This document shows, piece by piece, positions 46,801-55,591 of a stretch of DNA of 64,000 bases. The stretch spans positions 372,001 to 436,000 of the forward strand of contig JAZAYU010000081.1 in NCBI GenBank assembly GCA_038501625.1. Direction: 5' to 3'. Both the position numbers and the translations under genes were made by a program. The notes under the pieces are model-generated. The model had not been told where the DNA came from, ran no database searches, and was given only the letters and a program-made list of their open reading frames with translations. Numbering within the stretch: position 1 is the first letter of the stretch; every line of letters begins with the position of its first letter. The stretch comes from Corbicula japonica. Taxonomy: Eukaryota; Mollusca; Bivalvia; Venerida; Cyrenidae.

Positions 46801-49800
46801 GATTCAGTTACTCACGATTCTTGGTGTAGTAAGCTATAAATTTATCATTTAGATCGATAAACTCTGCTGGCCGCATGATGATGGCCTCTGGAAACTCCTC
46901 CCTCACTGCCGCTTCACCTTCAAGCTGTAATATAGTACAAGTATTTTTCATGAGATTGAGGGGAAATAGAAACATTTGGTACAGAGGAAGTGTAACTCCT
47001 TCTGTTGGTGGGAACAAATCACAACAACAGTTCACCTGAGGTGAGTTTTTTTTTATCAGAAATGATTCCTGAAATACTTTTATTTGCATAGCCCTACTGT
47101 ACTGTTCGCTTTTAGATTTGATTGGTTATTTCTGACCAAGATGTGACCGTGGTAGATCCAAGTCATATGACACTATTGTGCCAGCTGAATTGGATCATAC
47201 CTGGTCCCACACGTAAAAACACCTACTTGTATATATGAAGTATAGGATTAAATGAATTACAGTAAAACCCCTCATTACAGACACTTGATATTAGGAGCAC
47301 TCCGGTATTATGGACGATTTTTTAAAGAACAGACATGTTCTCTTCTTCTTTATTTAAACCCACAATTAAGGACGACCCGCTATTAAGGACACTTTCCCTC
47401 AGTCCCTTAGGTGTCTGTTATAGATGGGTTTCACTGTATATTCATTATGGTATTATCATGTTCTTGTAAATGTCAGAAATGACTGGTAGATGTCTCATAA
47501 TCTGCAAACACTGGATATCTTGTTTAAATCTTAACAATATTTATAACCTGTTCTCCATTTTTCTAGTCACTTTAAAGTTCTTTACATTTATACAGATATA
47601 AACTTCGACCAAACTATCCTTGTAAAACTGACCTGGGCCTTAGATTGTGAACCAGTCTCCAATCTGAATAGTTTAAACCGAGACCCAGTTTGCTCTGTAT
47701 CTCCAAATAGACCAATTATAAGCAAGAGTTTTGATAATTTAGATTTTTTAAAAGAGTTTTAAGTTAATGATCTCCAGTCTCAGTTGTATGACCTGGACCC
47801 AAGACCATTTAAGACCAGTCGTAAATTTTAAGCATATGATTGGCTAAAAGGATGGTTGAAAATTGAGATGGGTCTCCACTTTCAGTTTTATGATCTTCAG
47901 TTCTAAGAGATCTAAGAACCAGAAACAGCACTGTACAAACCTTTGTTTTGAGAAACTGGGAGCCTGTCTTGGTGAAATTTTTAGTGACTTTTCCAGCATT
48001 GAGATGTGAGACATGCACAAACTTTTCAACACCGCATTCCCTGGCCAGTCGAGCAATCCTTCTCGCACCTTCTACATGTACATCGTGAAAGGAGAAATTT
48101 CTGAAACAAAATGATAAAACATGTTACTTTATACTTTTAAAGGTATGTTCTTCCAACATGACAATGAGAAAAGGTAAATCTGAGATTTCAATCAAAAACA
48201 TATAAATGAAATATTATAACAGTATCTTTGGTTAGTTAGTATTATTTGAGTTATGCGTGTCAACAATTTTGCATTTTCTATATAAAGATTGTTTAAATCA
48301 ATCTGTCAATTGTCTTGACAAGCTCTGCATATACAACATTAGAACTTCTTGTCAAGTAAGGGACTACCTAGGCATCAGGTTTAACTAAAACCTTAGGACC
48401 CCCTGTATTACATATATTCTAAACACAGAAGTGTTGTCAAAATGAACAAATAACAATACGGTAAAACCCGGCTGTTAAGACCACTCTTGGGTCTGCATAA
48501 AGTGGTCTTATTAGCAAGGTTTTAACTTAGTAGAGGTCAGACAATTTAAGTTGCTCTTTAGTTTGTAATCATTTATGAAATCATGTATGGAGTGTTCATG
48601 TTATCACTGTCTCCTGCAGCTGCATGCTATCTAGCTTACCTTGTCTCATACTCAGCACCAATCAGGTTGATAACTACATTGGAATACTGCATAGAATTCC
48701 TCACTGACTCTTCATTCTTCAGATCAAATGGCTACAGAAAAACAATGACTTCTATTGTAACAGAACATAACAAACTTTTAACCCTTTAATACATGAATAC
48801 AAAATATCCAAAGTGCAAACATCTATAGATCAACTTGGACAACCCCACTTTCATTACATTATTCCTGACCAAGAAGTGAACAGTGTAGATCCAGATCAGA
48901 CTTCACAAGATGTCTTGGCTCAAGTTGGCTGACCTATATATACACTAGTCATTCTTGCCATTAACAATGTACCATGAGGGAAAGGGTTATTACAATCAAA
49001 TGTAACAGAATGTTATTTATAAGTACGATAAATACACATGCACGCAAGCACGCACTTAACTTCTTTCAATCAAACATTTAAAGAAATGATTGCTTGATGG
49101 GAAAATAGAACAAAGATAAATTTCCTTTGCTGCCTTTACTTTATCTCTGAGAAATGACAATCTTTGGCATTTTTATTCATTACTAGTTACAGTTTCCCTA
49201 GAGCTACTTACATTAAACAGTATTTGTCCCAGGTCCCCCATCACTTTCAAGTCTCTCATGTAGTAAGGATCTCCTCTGTATGGCAAGATCACCTGCGAGC
49301 CAACTTTTCCTAATGTAATAAAAACACTACTTTACATAAGTACTTGTGGATATTTTCTGTTTTAATTAACAGCAAGCTGCATGTGTTCAAACAATGATTG
49401 AAAGGTAAAGAATTAAATATAGTTGAACCTGCATTAGCAGCCACCTGCATTTAGCAACCACCAGTCTTAAACAGTCAGTTTGAGTATGTCCTAAACAGAC
49501 ATATTATTCTAATTTTAACCTGTCTTTAACAGCCACGTGTTAAGCAGCCACTTTTTTCACTCCATTGGGAGGCTGCTAAAGACAGGTTTGACTGTGTACA
49601 TTTCACAACAAACATTGATACAGATATGCATATTAATTTTTCACTGCTACAGGCATACATGTTGCTAAGATAACTTGGTATTAATCACCAATAAAGTTAC
49701 ATATCTAGAACAGATCTAGAACTCCCTGACGAAGTCTGATTTTCTTAAAGTTATACTTAAGTGATTTACTGTCATTGCTCATGTAAAGGTTGAACTTTTC

Positions 49801-52800
49801 TATGAGATTTTATGATGGTGAAGATGAGTCATGGTGATCTTATTTTGACCCCTTGAATAATTTCAACAGGGGTAAGATGACTCCTGGGTTTTTTTTAAAG
49901 CTACTGAAATCTCTGAAATACATGTATTTAAGCTAAAGTAGAGATATAAGTAACAATACCTAGCCTGTTGACAACAAGCAATCCTAAAGTAGATTTGGCT
50001 CCAAACACTGTGGCTACAGTTCCGCTAAATGAAGATCTTCCACCGGTTCCCCTTTTGTAGTTGTTAATTGTCACTCCTGAAGACTTGTGCCGCTTGGTCA
50101 CGTACATGGCACCACATACTTCTGAGGCCCCAAGGACTACAAAATAATGTATTTTGATTATTTTAATAACAACTGAAAGGAGAATTACAGCTAATAACAA
50201 CACTGAACGCTTACAATAAGCTTTTAAGTTTTTCCAAAAGTTCAGTATTATCTGAATAATGTACTACAGCAGTTCTGTAGAGCTAATGTGCTTCATTTGA
50301 AATCACCGTTTAATGAATAAATATATTTCAAATATATTTCAGTAAACTTTAAAACTGTGAATGCCATCAACTAAGGTAGCTGAGTTATTCAGCTTACTGT
50401 CTATTAATACTGGGACTAGGAGCTTTCATATAGATGATGCATTCATCCTATTAGTAATACACAAGTGTTGATGGAGATAAGGCATGACAGGCCAATTATT
50501 TGATCTAGGAAATGGCCCTTTATACAGACCATTAGCAAATTTTGCTGTTAGACAGACATGGGGTGAATTATTTTTAAAAGTAATGCATTAAATTAGTATT
50601 ATTTGTCAAATGTGTGCATTAAATATAATTAGCATTACTATATTTTGAGAAAGTAATGCATTAAATTAGCATTTTATCAAAAAGTAATGCATTAAATTAA
50701 GCATTATTTTAATCACAAGTGAACTGACAATAAATAAAAAGTCAACAATCAGTATTAATACAATGTATTATGTACAAAAGGGATCATCTTCCAAAAACAA
50801 CAACCTAAAGTTTAATATACAAAGTATCAATCTGAAAGTGTGAAGACTTAAAGTGACACCTCAAGAACTTACAACAAAACTATTCTCAGTACATATAGAT
50901 TAAGCTTAAGCTTTTTAAGGGGTCGCAAACATTGCAAATGTCAAAAACAGGCTAAAATTTCAAAAATGAATTTTGGGGGAAATACTTATTGATACCTAGA
51001 TTTTAATAAAGAAATGTTTTTAGCTAAGGATGTAGTTAATGTTTGCAAGCTCAATTAGTCTAATTCATGTTCTAGTTACTACAGAATTTCATATACGACA
51101 GCGTACTGCATACTGCCTACTGCATACAGCTTACTGCTTAGGGCTTACTACGTTCTGCTTACGGCTTTATGCTTACTGCTTACCACCTACTGCGTGCTGC
51201 TTTAAGTTGAAATGAAAGTATAAAGCTGTGAGAATAGAGTGCCAGAGATGGACGGGCATGCAGACCATTTGTTGCAGAAGTACTGGGATATGAATTATAC
51301 TGTATTGTAGAGATTACAGCAACACTCGGAAGCAAACATGGTTTATTTTTCAGGCACGAGCTGATGTTTTTAACCTTGAACACAGGGCTTTCATCCTTAT
51401 ATAACAGAGGCCGATATTCAGCCACTTCCCAATCCGAAAATATACAGTTTTTTCCCAATTGTGGCAGAGTTTCTTCCCAAAATGCAAGACACGATTTCCC
51501 AAATTCTTAGAAATTCCCCGTAGAGTAGTTTAAAAATCGATCAATTTGTTTACATTGTTATTTCCGGAAGAAGCGTTTGTCTGGTATTGACATTTTTGTC
51601 TTACTATAGCGGAAAAACGCACGGTACCCGTGATATGCAAAACCAGTCTAGTCAGTTAAGTTCCGATAGACTCTTACTCAGTCAAACGTTCCGAAAGTCT
51701 GGAATTTATTCCGTTTCAGGGGAGATAAATCGGTGTTTATTTCCAGTTGCAGAAACAATTCGCATAATCGAAAATATTACTGCAAATTACTGAAACGTAA
51801 CAAAAACCAAAAGTTGTTATTTGACTAGCGAGTAAAAAAATAAAAATTCGATCCATTGGGTGCAACGTCTACCAAGGAAATCCCTAGTACTTCAAACATT
51901 GCTGCCTCAGAGTCTTTCCACACTCGTTTCTACCACAGAGGTACCTGTTAGTGTTGCTTCCTCCGAGTCTGGCATTTTTCCACAGAAGACTCTTTCCTTG
52001 GCATCTTTGAATTTATCAATAAGTGAATTTAGATCAGTATCACTTGTTGATAAATTCAAAGATGCCAAGGAAAGAGACATGGACCTTTGAAGCTTGTGAA
52101 CTGAATATTATAGAATTGTGAAAATTTGAAAAAATAAAGTGCTATAAAAATTAAACTAATGTTAAAAATGCTGATTTCTATAATTATTTGTACTCCAGTA
52201 CCCCTTATTTCAATGAAATGAACAATCATCGCGCATAAATTTCCCAAAATGAACAATTATTGCGCATAAATTTCCCAATTTGAAAGGCCAGGGCTTCTTT
52301 CCAATTTCCTGATGAAAAGCCCTGGAACACTTTTGCTCAAACAAAATATACACTAAATTTTTAATTTAACAGTCATCTCAAACACAGTAAATATACTGAA
52401 GTTCCGACAGGACTGCATATAGTATATATTCAGTTCAACAGCTACTAGGCTTGTATCACTATACATTAAAATAAATACTTGGTCTGCATGACTGTAGAAA
52501 GCCGTAAGCGGTAAGCATTAAGCAGAACGCAGTAAGCATTAAGCCGTATGCAGTAGGCAGTACGGGGTCGTATATGGAATTCCGTACAGTAGGCGGTAAG
52601 CAGTATGCTGTCGTATATATGGAATTCCGTAAATTACCAAGCACATACTTAAACAAAAGAAAAACTGTTTGCATGAGAACTCTGAAATTCATGGACAATA
52701 TACCAAAGCAACTCATACCCGAAATAAGTATGCTGATCTACAATGTTTAGTGCCAAATTCTTCAAAATAATCAGGTCTAGGAAACCACAGAATTCATAAA

Positions 52801-54329
52801 TAATTTGTAAATTCACAAATCATTTGTACATTTACACATTGCATGATTTGTAAATATACAAAATATGTAAATATTTGTATGAAAATATCCGTGTTGCGCA
52901 GAGTTAGAAAAAATCCGCATTCCGTTTCCGCCGATTACGTGTTTGTTTTCATCCGAGTTTCACATACCAACAGCATTTTCACGAAGAATTGGCCTTACAG
53001 GTGAGATTTATGCCCAGACTATTTTGCACTCACATCTTAAGTGTAAAAAATAACATTATACAGATAGTTATTACAATTCAAACAACACTGAACCTGGAAA
53101 ATTAGATTTTTTTTAGTTGTACAGTTCTTTCACTTCATTGTCATCGCCATTTTGTAGACTGGTTACAGAAAAGATTCAGCGTCGGAGAGATGCTTATTAA
53201 CGTATATCTATATATAGAAAAGAGAGATGCTTACTACTGAAATTAGCTTAACATTACAATAAAAACATGTAGGAAATATGGAATTAAACTAAATTACTTG
53301 TTTCCATATAAATGTATCTATAAAAATGTCGATTGCATAGTATTAATGAAAGATGCAATTATACTTAATTTTGGATTGAAATCTTAAGATGCAGAATGAA
53401 GTAACAATAGATCAATAACAAGAAAACTTACAATTTTAAAACCAACATAATAAAAAATGATTTTTTCAGGATATATTTTACTATATATGCTCTTATCATG
53501 CACCACATTATAGAATTTAGCTTAAGACTCAAGAAGGATAACTGTGATGCTTATTACAAGCAAGCTCTTAGCTGCTGTAGCATTGATCATTGAAAAAAAA
53601 ACAGTCAGCATCCGGGCATCTCTCAAACAAACATGGACGACAAAAGCGAAAAGTTTTGTTGACATTTGTAGAACTTTTACATTTGTTGTTTTATTTTTGA
53701 TGGTAAAGTATTGTATTAATTCTTAAACTTGCAATTAACTAAATTTAAAATTAACTTTGCGTCAAAAACTGAAAACACTAGTGTACATACCTGAGAATCC
53801 ATCTCGAATGACCAGTTTTCGTAATGCGGAAACCACGGAAACGTTTTCCTCGAGGAAATTTTGCACACCCATTGTAGGCTAATTTGTGTATTTACAAATC
53901 ATGCAGTGTGTAAATGCACAAATGATTTGTAGATTTACAAATTATTTATAAATTCAGTGGTTTCCTAGACCTGATAATGTTAGGGTTTTCAAGAAATTCA
54001 AGGAAAACACGGTGCGATTGCTATGTATGCCTCCCTTTGGATGCATAAAAATAAATGATCTCTTTCTGCCTGCGACAATTATCAGTCGTGTAAAGGAAAA
54101 TTTATCTTACATCCCGATACCGATTACCCCCAATGACAAAAATAAAACAACAAACTTTCAGAATTGCAATCGATATGTTTTGAACGTATTTAACAAATAT
54201 TAGCCGAATGCATAGTGATATTCGTCCTGATATAAGTGTTTTACAGCGAATTAAGTGAAATTTAACAATAATGTAACACAAAGCAACTTATTTACCCGCA
54301 GAATTTGCCACTCGTACGAGGGCTGCCAT
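40638..54329 (-). CDS. NDUFA9: NDUFA9, mitochondrial complex I 39-kDa subunit, complete, 11 coding exons, 403 aa
   Basis: NDUFA9 is an NAD(P)H-binding accessory subunit of complex I on the matrix side and a divergent member of the short-chain dehydrogenase superfamily. Minus-strand exons 54296-54329, 49960-50136, 49212-49309, 48640-48731, 47941-48100, 46816-46924, 46083-46183, 45604-45680, 44654-44746, 41908-41989 and 40638-40826 join in frame to 1212 nt including stop. Signatures include [16 protein letters not shown] (human GGRSSVSGIVATVFGA), [43 protein letters not shown] and FPEAIIMRP. Human NDUFA9 is 377 aa. The basic, Ser-rich first ~45 residues would be the mitochondrial presequence. 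The nucleotide motif reads GAKSTLG (57-63) where human has GATGFLG. Introns hold several transposons and arrays. Confidence 0.95.
41760..41880. other. NDUFA9 intron 10 start, no feature of note
   Basis: Intronic. A single family A-like box (AGTGTAGATCTAGATCACC) occurs near 41813. Nothing else recognised between 40827 and 41907. Confidence 0.45.
41908..41989 (-). CDS. NDUFA9: NDUFA9 exon 10
   Basis: Residues 314-341: [20 protein letters not shown] then TLDMLEK. Acceptor TTTTTCAG|ATTA; donor AAAG|GTGCAC. Confidence 0.9.
42110..42290. repeat. Dispersed mollusc-type repeat fragment
   Basis: ACAAGAGCCAGTCGGAAACGACAGCACGCTCGACTATTCGAAG marks an edge of a common bivalve repeat. It probably belongs with the tandem units at 43260-44460, separated from them by the G-rich array. 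Confidence 0.55.
42355..43151. repeat. G-rich minisatellite (GGT/GTGG type) edged by pentamer repeats
   Basis: The plus strand is almost only G and T for about 700 bp: (GTTGTTGGTGGT)-like units at 42380-42660, then (GGTGGGTGGG)-like units to about 43045. Both margins change into five-base units (GTGTA, GTATA at the left; GTGTC, GTGCC, GTACC, GTACA at the right). It lies in NDUFA9 intron 9, so the transcript carries the C/A-rich strand. Open frames of up to 291 codons here are low-complexity artefacts. Confidence 0.95.
43260..44460. repeat. Tandem repeat, ~155-177-bp unit, 7 copies (NDUFA9 intron 9)
   Basis: TTGCACGCAAAC-type boxes recur near 43425, 43579, 43746, 43922, 44097, 44273 and 44438. 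Each unit has AAGGGCCATAATTTGAT, AGAGTTATGGTTCTTGGCATAC and GATGAACAAGTGTGCCAAGTTTC. Minus-strand frames of 76-90 codons inside are repeat by-products. Confidence 0.92.
44654..44746 (-). CDS. NDUFA9: NDUFA9 exon 9
   Basis: Residues 283-313: [20 protein letters not shown] then [12 protein letters not shown]. The first Gly codon is split with exon 8. Acceptor TTTCAG|GCCA; donor TCAG|GTAAGT. Confidence 0.92.
44871..45328. mobile_element. Two adjoining MITE family A copies (NDUFA9 intron 8)
   Basis: Copies at about 44871-45091 and 45088-45327, sharing the GGTTAATCC junction. The first is well kept (AACAGTGTAGATCCAGATCAG...TGATCTGGATCTACACTGG); the second is more decayed. Confidence 0.82.
45604..45680 (-). 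CDS. NDUFA9: NDUFA9 exon 8
   Basis: Residues 258-282: [20 protein letters not shown] and TYQCV, equivalent to VDVSKGIVNAVKDPDANGK in human. Donor GTAGG|GTAAGT. Confidence 0.93.
46083..46183 (-). CDS. NDUFA9: NDUFA9 exon 7
   Basis: Residues 224-257: [20 protein letters not shown] then [13 protein letters not shown]. Acceptor TTTTAG|CAAG; donor CAGA|GTAAGT. Confidence 0.9.
46816..46924 (-). CDS. NDUFA9: NDUFA9 exon 6
   Basis: Residues 188-223: [20 protein letters not shown] then [16 protein letters not shown]. Acceptor TTACAG|CTTG; donor AATC|GTGAGT. Confidence 0.95.
47090..47255. mobile_element. MITE family A fragment (NDUFA9 intron 5)
   Basis: It contains GGTTATTTCTGACCAAGATG, GGTAGATCCAAGTCATATGAC and TATATATGAAGTATAGGATTAAA, the right two thirds of a copy. 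Confidence 0.65.
47632..47905. mobile_element. Two MITE family B copies (NDUFA9 intron 5)
   Basis: The first (47632-47805) runs from CTGGGCCTTAGATTGTGAACCAGTCTCC to CAGTCTCAGTTGTATGACCTGGACCC. The second follows with AGACCAGTCGTAAATTTTAAGC and GGGTCTCCACTTTCAGTTTTATGATCTTC. Confidence 0.72.
47941..48100 (-). CDS. NDUFA9: NDUFA9 exon 5
   Basis: Residues 134-187: [20 protein letters not shown] then [16 protein letters not shown] and a Lys/Thr-rich end. Acceptor TTCAG|AAAT; donor AAAG|GTTTGT, a slightly unusual donor. Confidence 0.93.
48640..48731 (-). CDS. NDUFA9: NDUFA9 exon 4
   Basis: Residues 104-133: [20 protein letters not shown] then [10 protein letters not shown]. Acceptor TGTAG|CCAT; donor CAAG|GTAAGC. 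Confidence 0.95.
48778..48990. mobile_element. MITE family A copy (NDUFA9 intron 3)
   Basis: From TTAACCCTTTAATACATG to GAGGGAAAGGGTTATT, with GTGTAGATCCAGATCAGAC in the middle. Decayed. Confidence 0.7.
49212..49309 (-). CDS. NDUFA9: NDUFA9 exon 3
   Basis: Residues 71-103: [20 protein letters not shown] and [12 protein letters not shown]. Acceptor ATTAG|GAAA; donor TAAT|GTAAGT. Confidence 0.95.
49960..50136 (-). CDS. NDUFA9: NDUFA9 exon 2 (nucleotide-binding motif)
   Basis: Residues 12-70: a basic presequence part, then [20 protein letters not shown] and [11 protein letters not shown]. Acceptor TTGTAG|TCCT; donor CTAG|GTATTG. Confidence 0.95.
51085..51195. repeat. Degenerate TACTGC hexamer array, left arm
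   Basis: After CAGAATTTCATATACGACAGC come about 14 variants of (CT)TACTGC(A/T). The reverse-complement form lies at 52495-52630, ending CTGTCGTATATATGGAATTCC, so the two arrays face each other across 1.3 kb. Confidence 0.7.
51383..52324. mobile_element. hAT-like non-autonomous element E3 (942 bp, 5-bp target duplication)
   Basis: The termini are CAGGGCTTTCATCC and, inverted, CAGGGCTTTTCATCAGG. It is flanked by GAACA (51378-51382 and 52325-52329). Inside, TTCCCAAAT/TTTCCCAATTT boxes recur and a perfect hairpin lies at 51989-52075. The frames at 51587-51793 and 51860-52090 (plus) show no recognisable domain. It lies in NDUFA9 intron 1 between the two TACTGC arrays. Confidence 0.78.
51989..52075. 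repeat. Perfect hairpin inside element E3
   Basis: TTCCTTGGCATCTTTGAATTTATCAA at the left pairs with TTGATAAATTCAAAGATGCCAAGGAA at the right, 26 bp, around a loop of about 35 bases. Confidence 0.92.
52495..52630. repeat. Degenerate GCAGTA hexamer array, right arm
   Basis: AAGCCGTAAGCGGTAAGCATTAAGCAG and later copies are the reverse complement of the array at 51085. The module GTCGTATATGGAATTCCGTACAGTAGG occurs twice (about 52567 and 52610), suggesting a duplicated end. Confidence 0.7.
52772..53973. mobile_element. hAT-like non-autonomous element E1 (1.2 kb, ~90-bp TIRs, 5-bp target duplication)
   Basis: It starts CAGGTCTAGGAAACCAC and ends in the exact reverse complement. Similarity continues inward for about 90 bp with internal palindromes (ATTTGTAAATTCACAAAT). 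ATAAT flanks both sides (52767-52771 and 53974-53978). It sits in NDUFA9 intron 1 and includes the potential alternative first exon at 53791-53872. Confidence 0.85.
53791..53872 (-). other. Possible alternative first exon of NDUFA9, inside element E1
   Basis: From ATG at 53872-53870 a 27-codon frame ([20 protein letters not shown] then VIRDGFS) ends in TCAG|GTATGT, a good donor, in the same phase (1) as authentic exon 1. Splicing to 50136 would fuse it in frame to NDUFA9 residue 12. It would replace the basic presequence start with a mixed sequence. It could instead be the first exon of a dead transposon gene, or chance. Confidence 0.3.
54296..54329 (-). CDS. NDUFA9: NDUFA9 exon 1 (start codon)
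   Basis: [11 protein letters not shown] plus one base; ATG at 54329-54327 and donor CGG|GTAAAT. The phase fits exon 2 exactly (G plus TC gives Val). A short Ala/Arg-rich start is right for a mitochondrial presequence. 5' UTR continues to the right. Confidence 0.85.
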
Positions 54330-54951
54330 TTTGCCCTTCAAGACAGACTTGTTACTGTTATTATTAGCAAATAAGTTTTAAAATACGCAACGGAAAAACA
54401 GAACGCAATGGAAACATAAATTACGCAGACGAGCAAAAGCAAAGTTCTATACTTTAGATCATTGTGTACACACCCGTCACGTGATCATCACATTGATAGA
54501 TTTAGGTCAGCACTAGAAAAACGATTTCTACACGAATATTCCAGGTACAAAACTAAACTTTGCATCTTCCGAATCCGAAATGTACACCACGGCGAATAGC
54601 ATTGAGATTTTTTCAAAATCGTTCATTGAAATATTAACTTTGATCGAAAAAACAAAGTGACCTACCGTTTTCTCGTCGATTTTCGACTAACATATGGAAT
54701 CCCGGAAGTACAACATACTATTTTAGGCGGAGCCCACTTTGAAATACATATGTTGGTCTACCCCCTGTGTTCCTGCAAAAAGTCGTAACATTGTATAGAT
54801 TTTCATTATTTGCACGTGAATGTTCTTTAAATTTGTAACGATTTGCTTCATAAATATTTGCATAAGAAGTACAGTTGTTCAGGAAGTAGCGGATAGCCAA
54901 GCAGATTTCGGCTCGCTGGGTCTTTAAAAGTAAAAATTCTACAAACTTTTC
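54330..54951. other. NDUFA9 5' UTR and promoter region
   Basis: Directly upstream of the NDUFA9 start on the minus strand. TGGAAACATAAATTACGC and GTCACGTGATCATCACATTG (an E-box CACGTG at about 54478-54483) are visible. The minus-strand frame of 81 codons at 54718-54963 shows no family resemblance. No TATA box assigned. Confidence 0.45.
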
Positions 54952-54960
54952 AATATCATT

Positions 54961-55582
54961 CAACAGACAAAAGTTCTCTCTCTGCAGGCCTGGTGATTAA
55001 CCCATCTACAGTTGATCATTATGCTTACCTCTTTGGTTGCACGACGGTGGCAGGGGTTTAAGAGTTTATGAAGGTTTATGAGGAAATCTTTTCTTAAAAG
55101 AACATAGAAGCTCGAGTTGTTTCTTCTATCCCTGTCATCGTGTTCTTACCGATTTTACTCCAGGTGCTCTGGTCTCGTTAAGATCATTGAGTACCCGCCC
55201 TTTGGCTTTGCAATGCTATTAGCTTCTTATGTTTTATATGTTTGTATGCCTTTGCATGCAACATTGTTGAGCCGATGGGTGGGTTGGAGTTATTTCATCA
55301 AGATAACTTGTACTTGTTGTGTGATAAGAGAACCTGTTTGGGCAAGTGTGAGGTTGGTGCACCCTAGAACCTGGTTTAAACCCCCAGTGGCAATTTGTTT
55401 CGCCACTGACCGTTCCATGGCGGTAACCCCTCTGGTTCTCACTTTCGTTATTTGTTTGTGGCGTCCATATTGAAACTGTTTATTGTAATACTATGCTCTC
55501 TTTTCCTCTCTACTTTTTGGCTGTGTTAGGAGGCTGTGTCTGCTGGATGTGGCCATTCCTGATATGCATATTTCTTTTTTTT
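54961..55582 (+). mobile_element. Penelope-like element, severely 5'-truncated copy with 9-bp target duplication
   Basis: It begins in the last codons of the reverse transcriptase (AGGCCTGGTGATTAACCCATC, then TTATGCTTACCTCTTTGGTTGC), runs to the stop near 55062, and continues through the same 3' region as the 17-kb copy to GATATGCATATTTC and a T-rich tail. AATATCATT flanks it (54952-54960 and 55583-55591). Truncation plus duplication fits target-primed reverse transcription. The 118-codon frame here is non-coding 3' region. Confidence 0.85.
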
Positions 55583-55591
55583 AATATCATT

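Noticed and set aside
53791..53878. E1-embedded segment as an internal cassette exon of NDUFA9
   Set aside because: Using the AG acceptor at 53879-53880, the 88-nt exon would shift the frame into exon 2. Only a first-exon reading starting at the ATG is phase-compatible.
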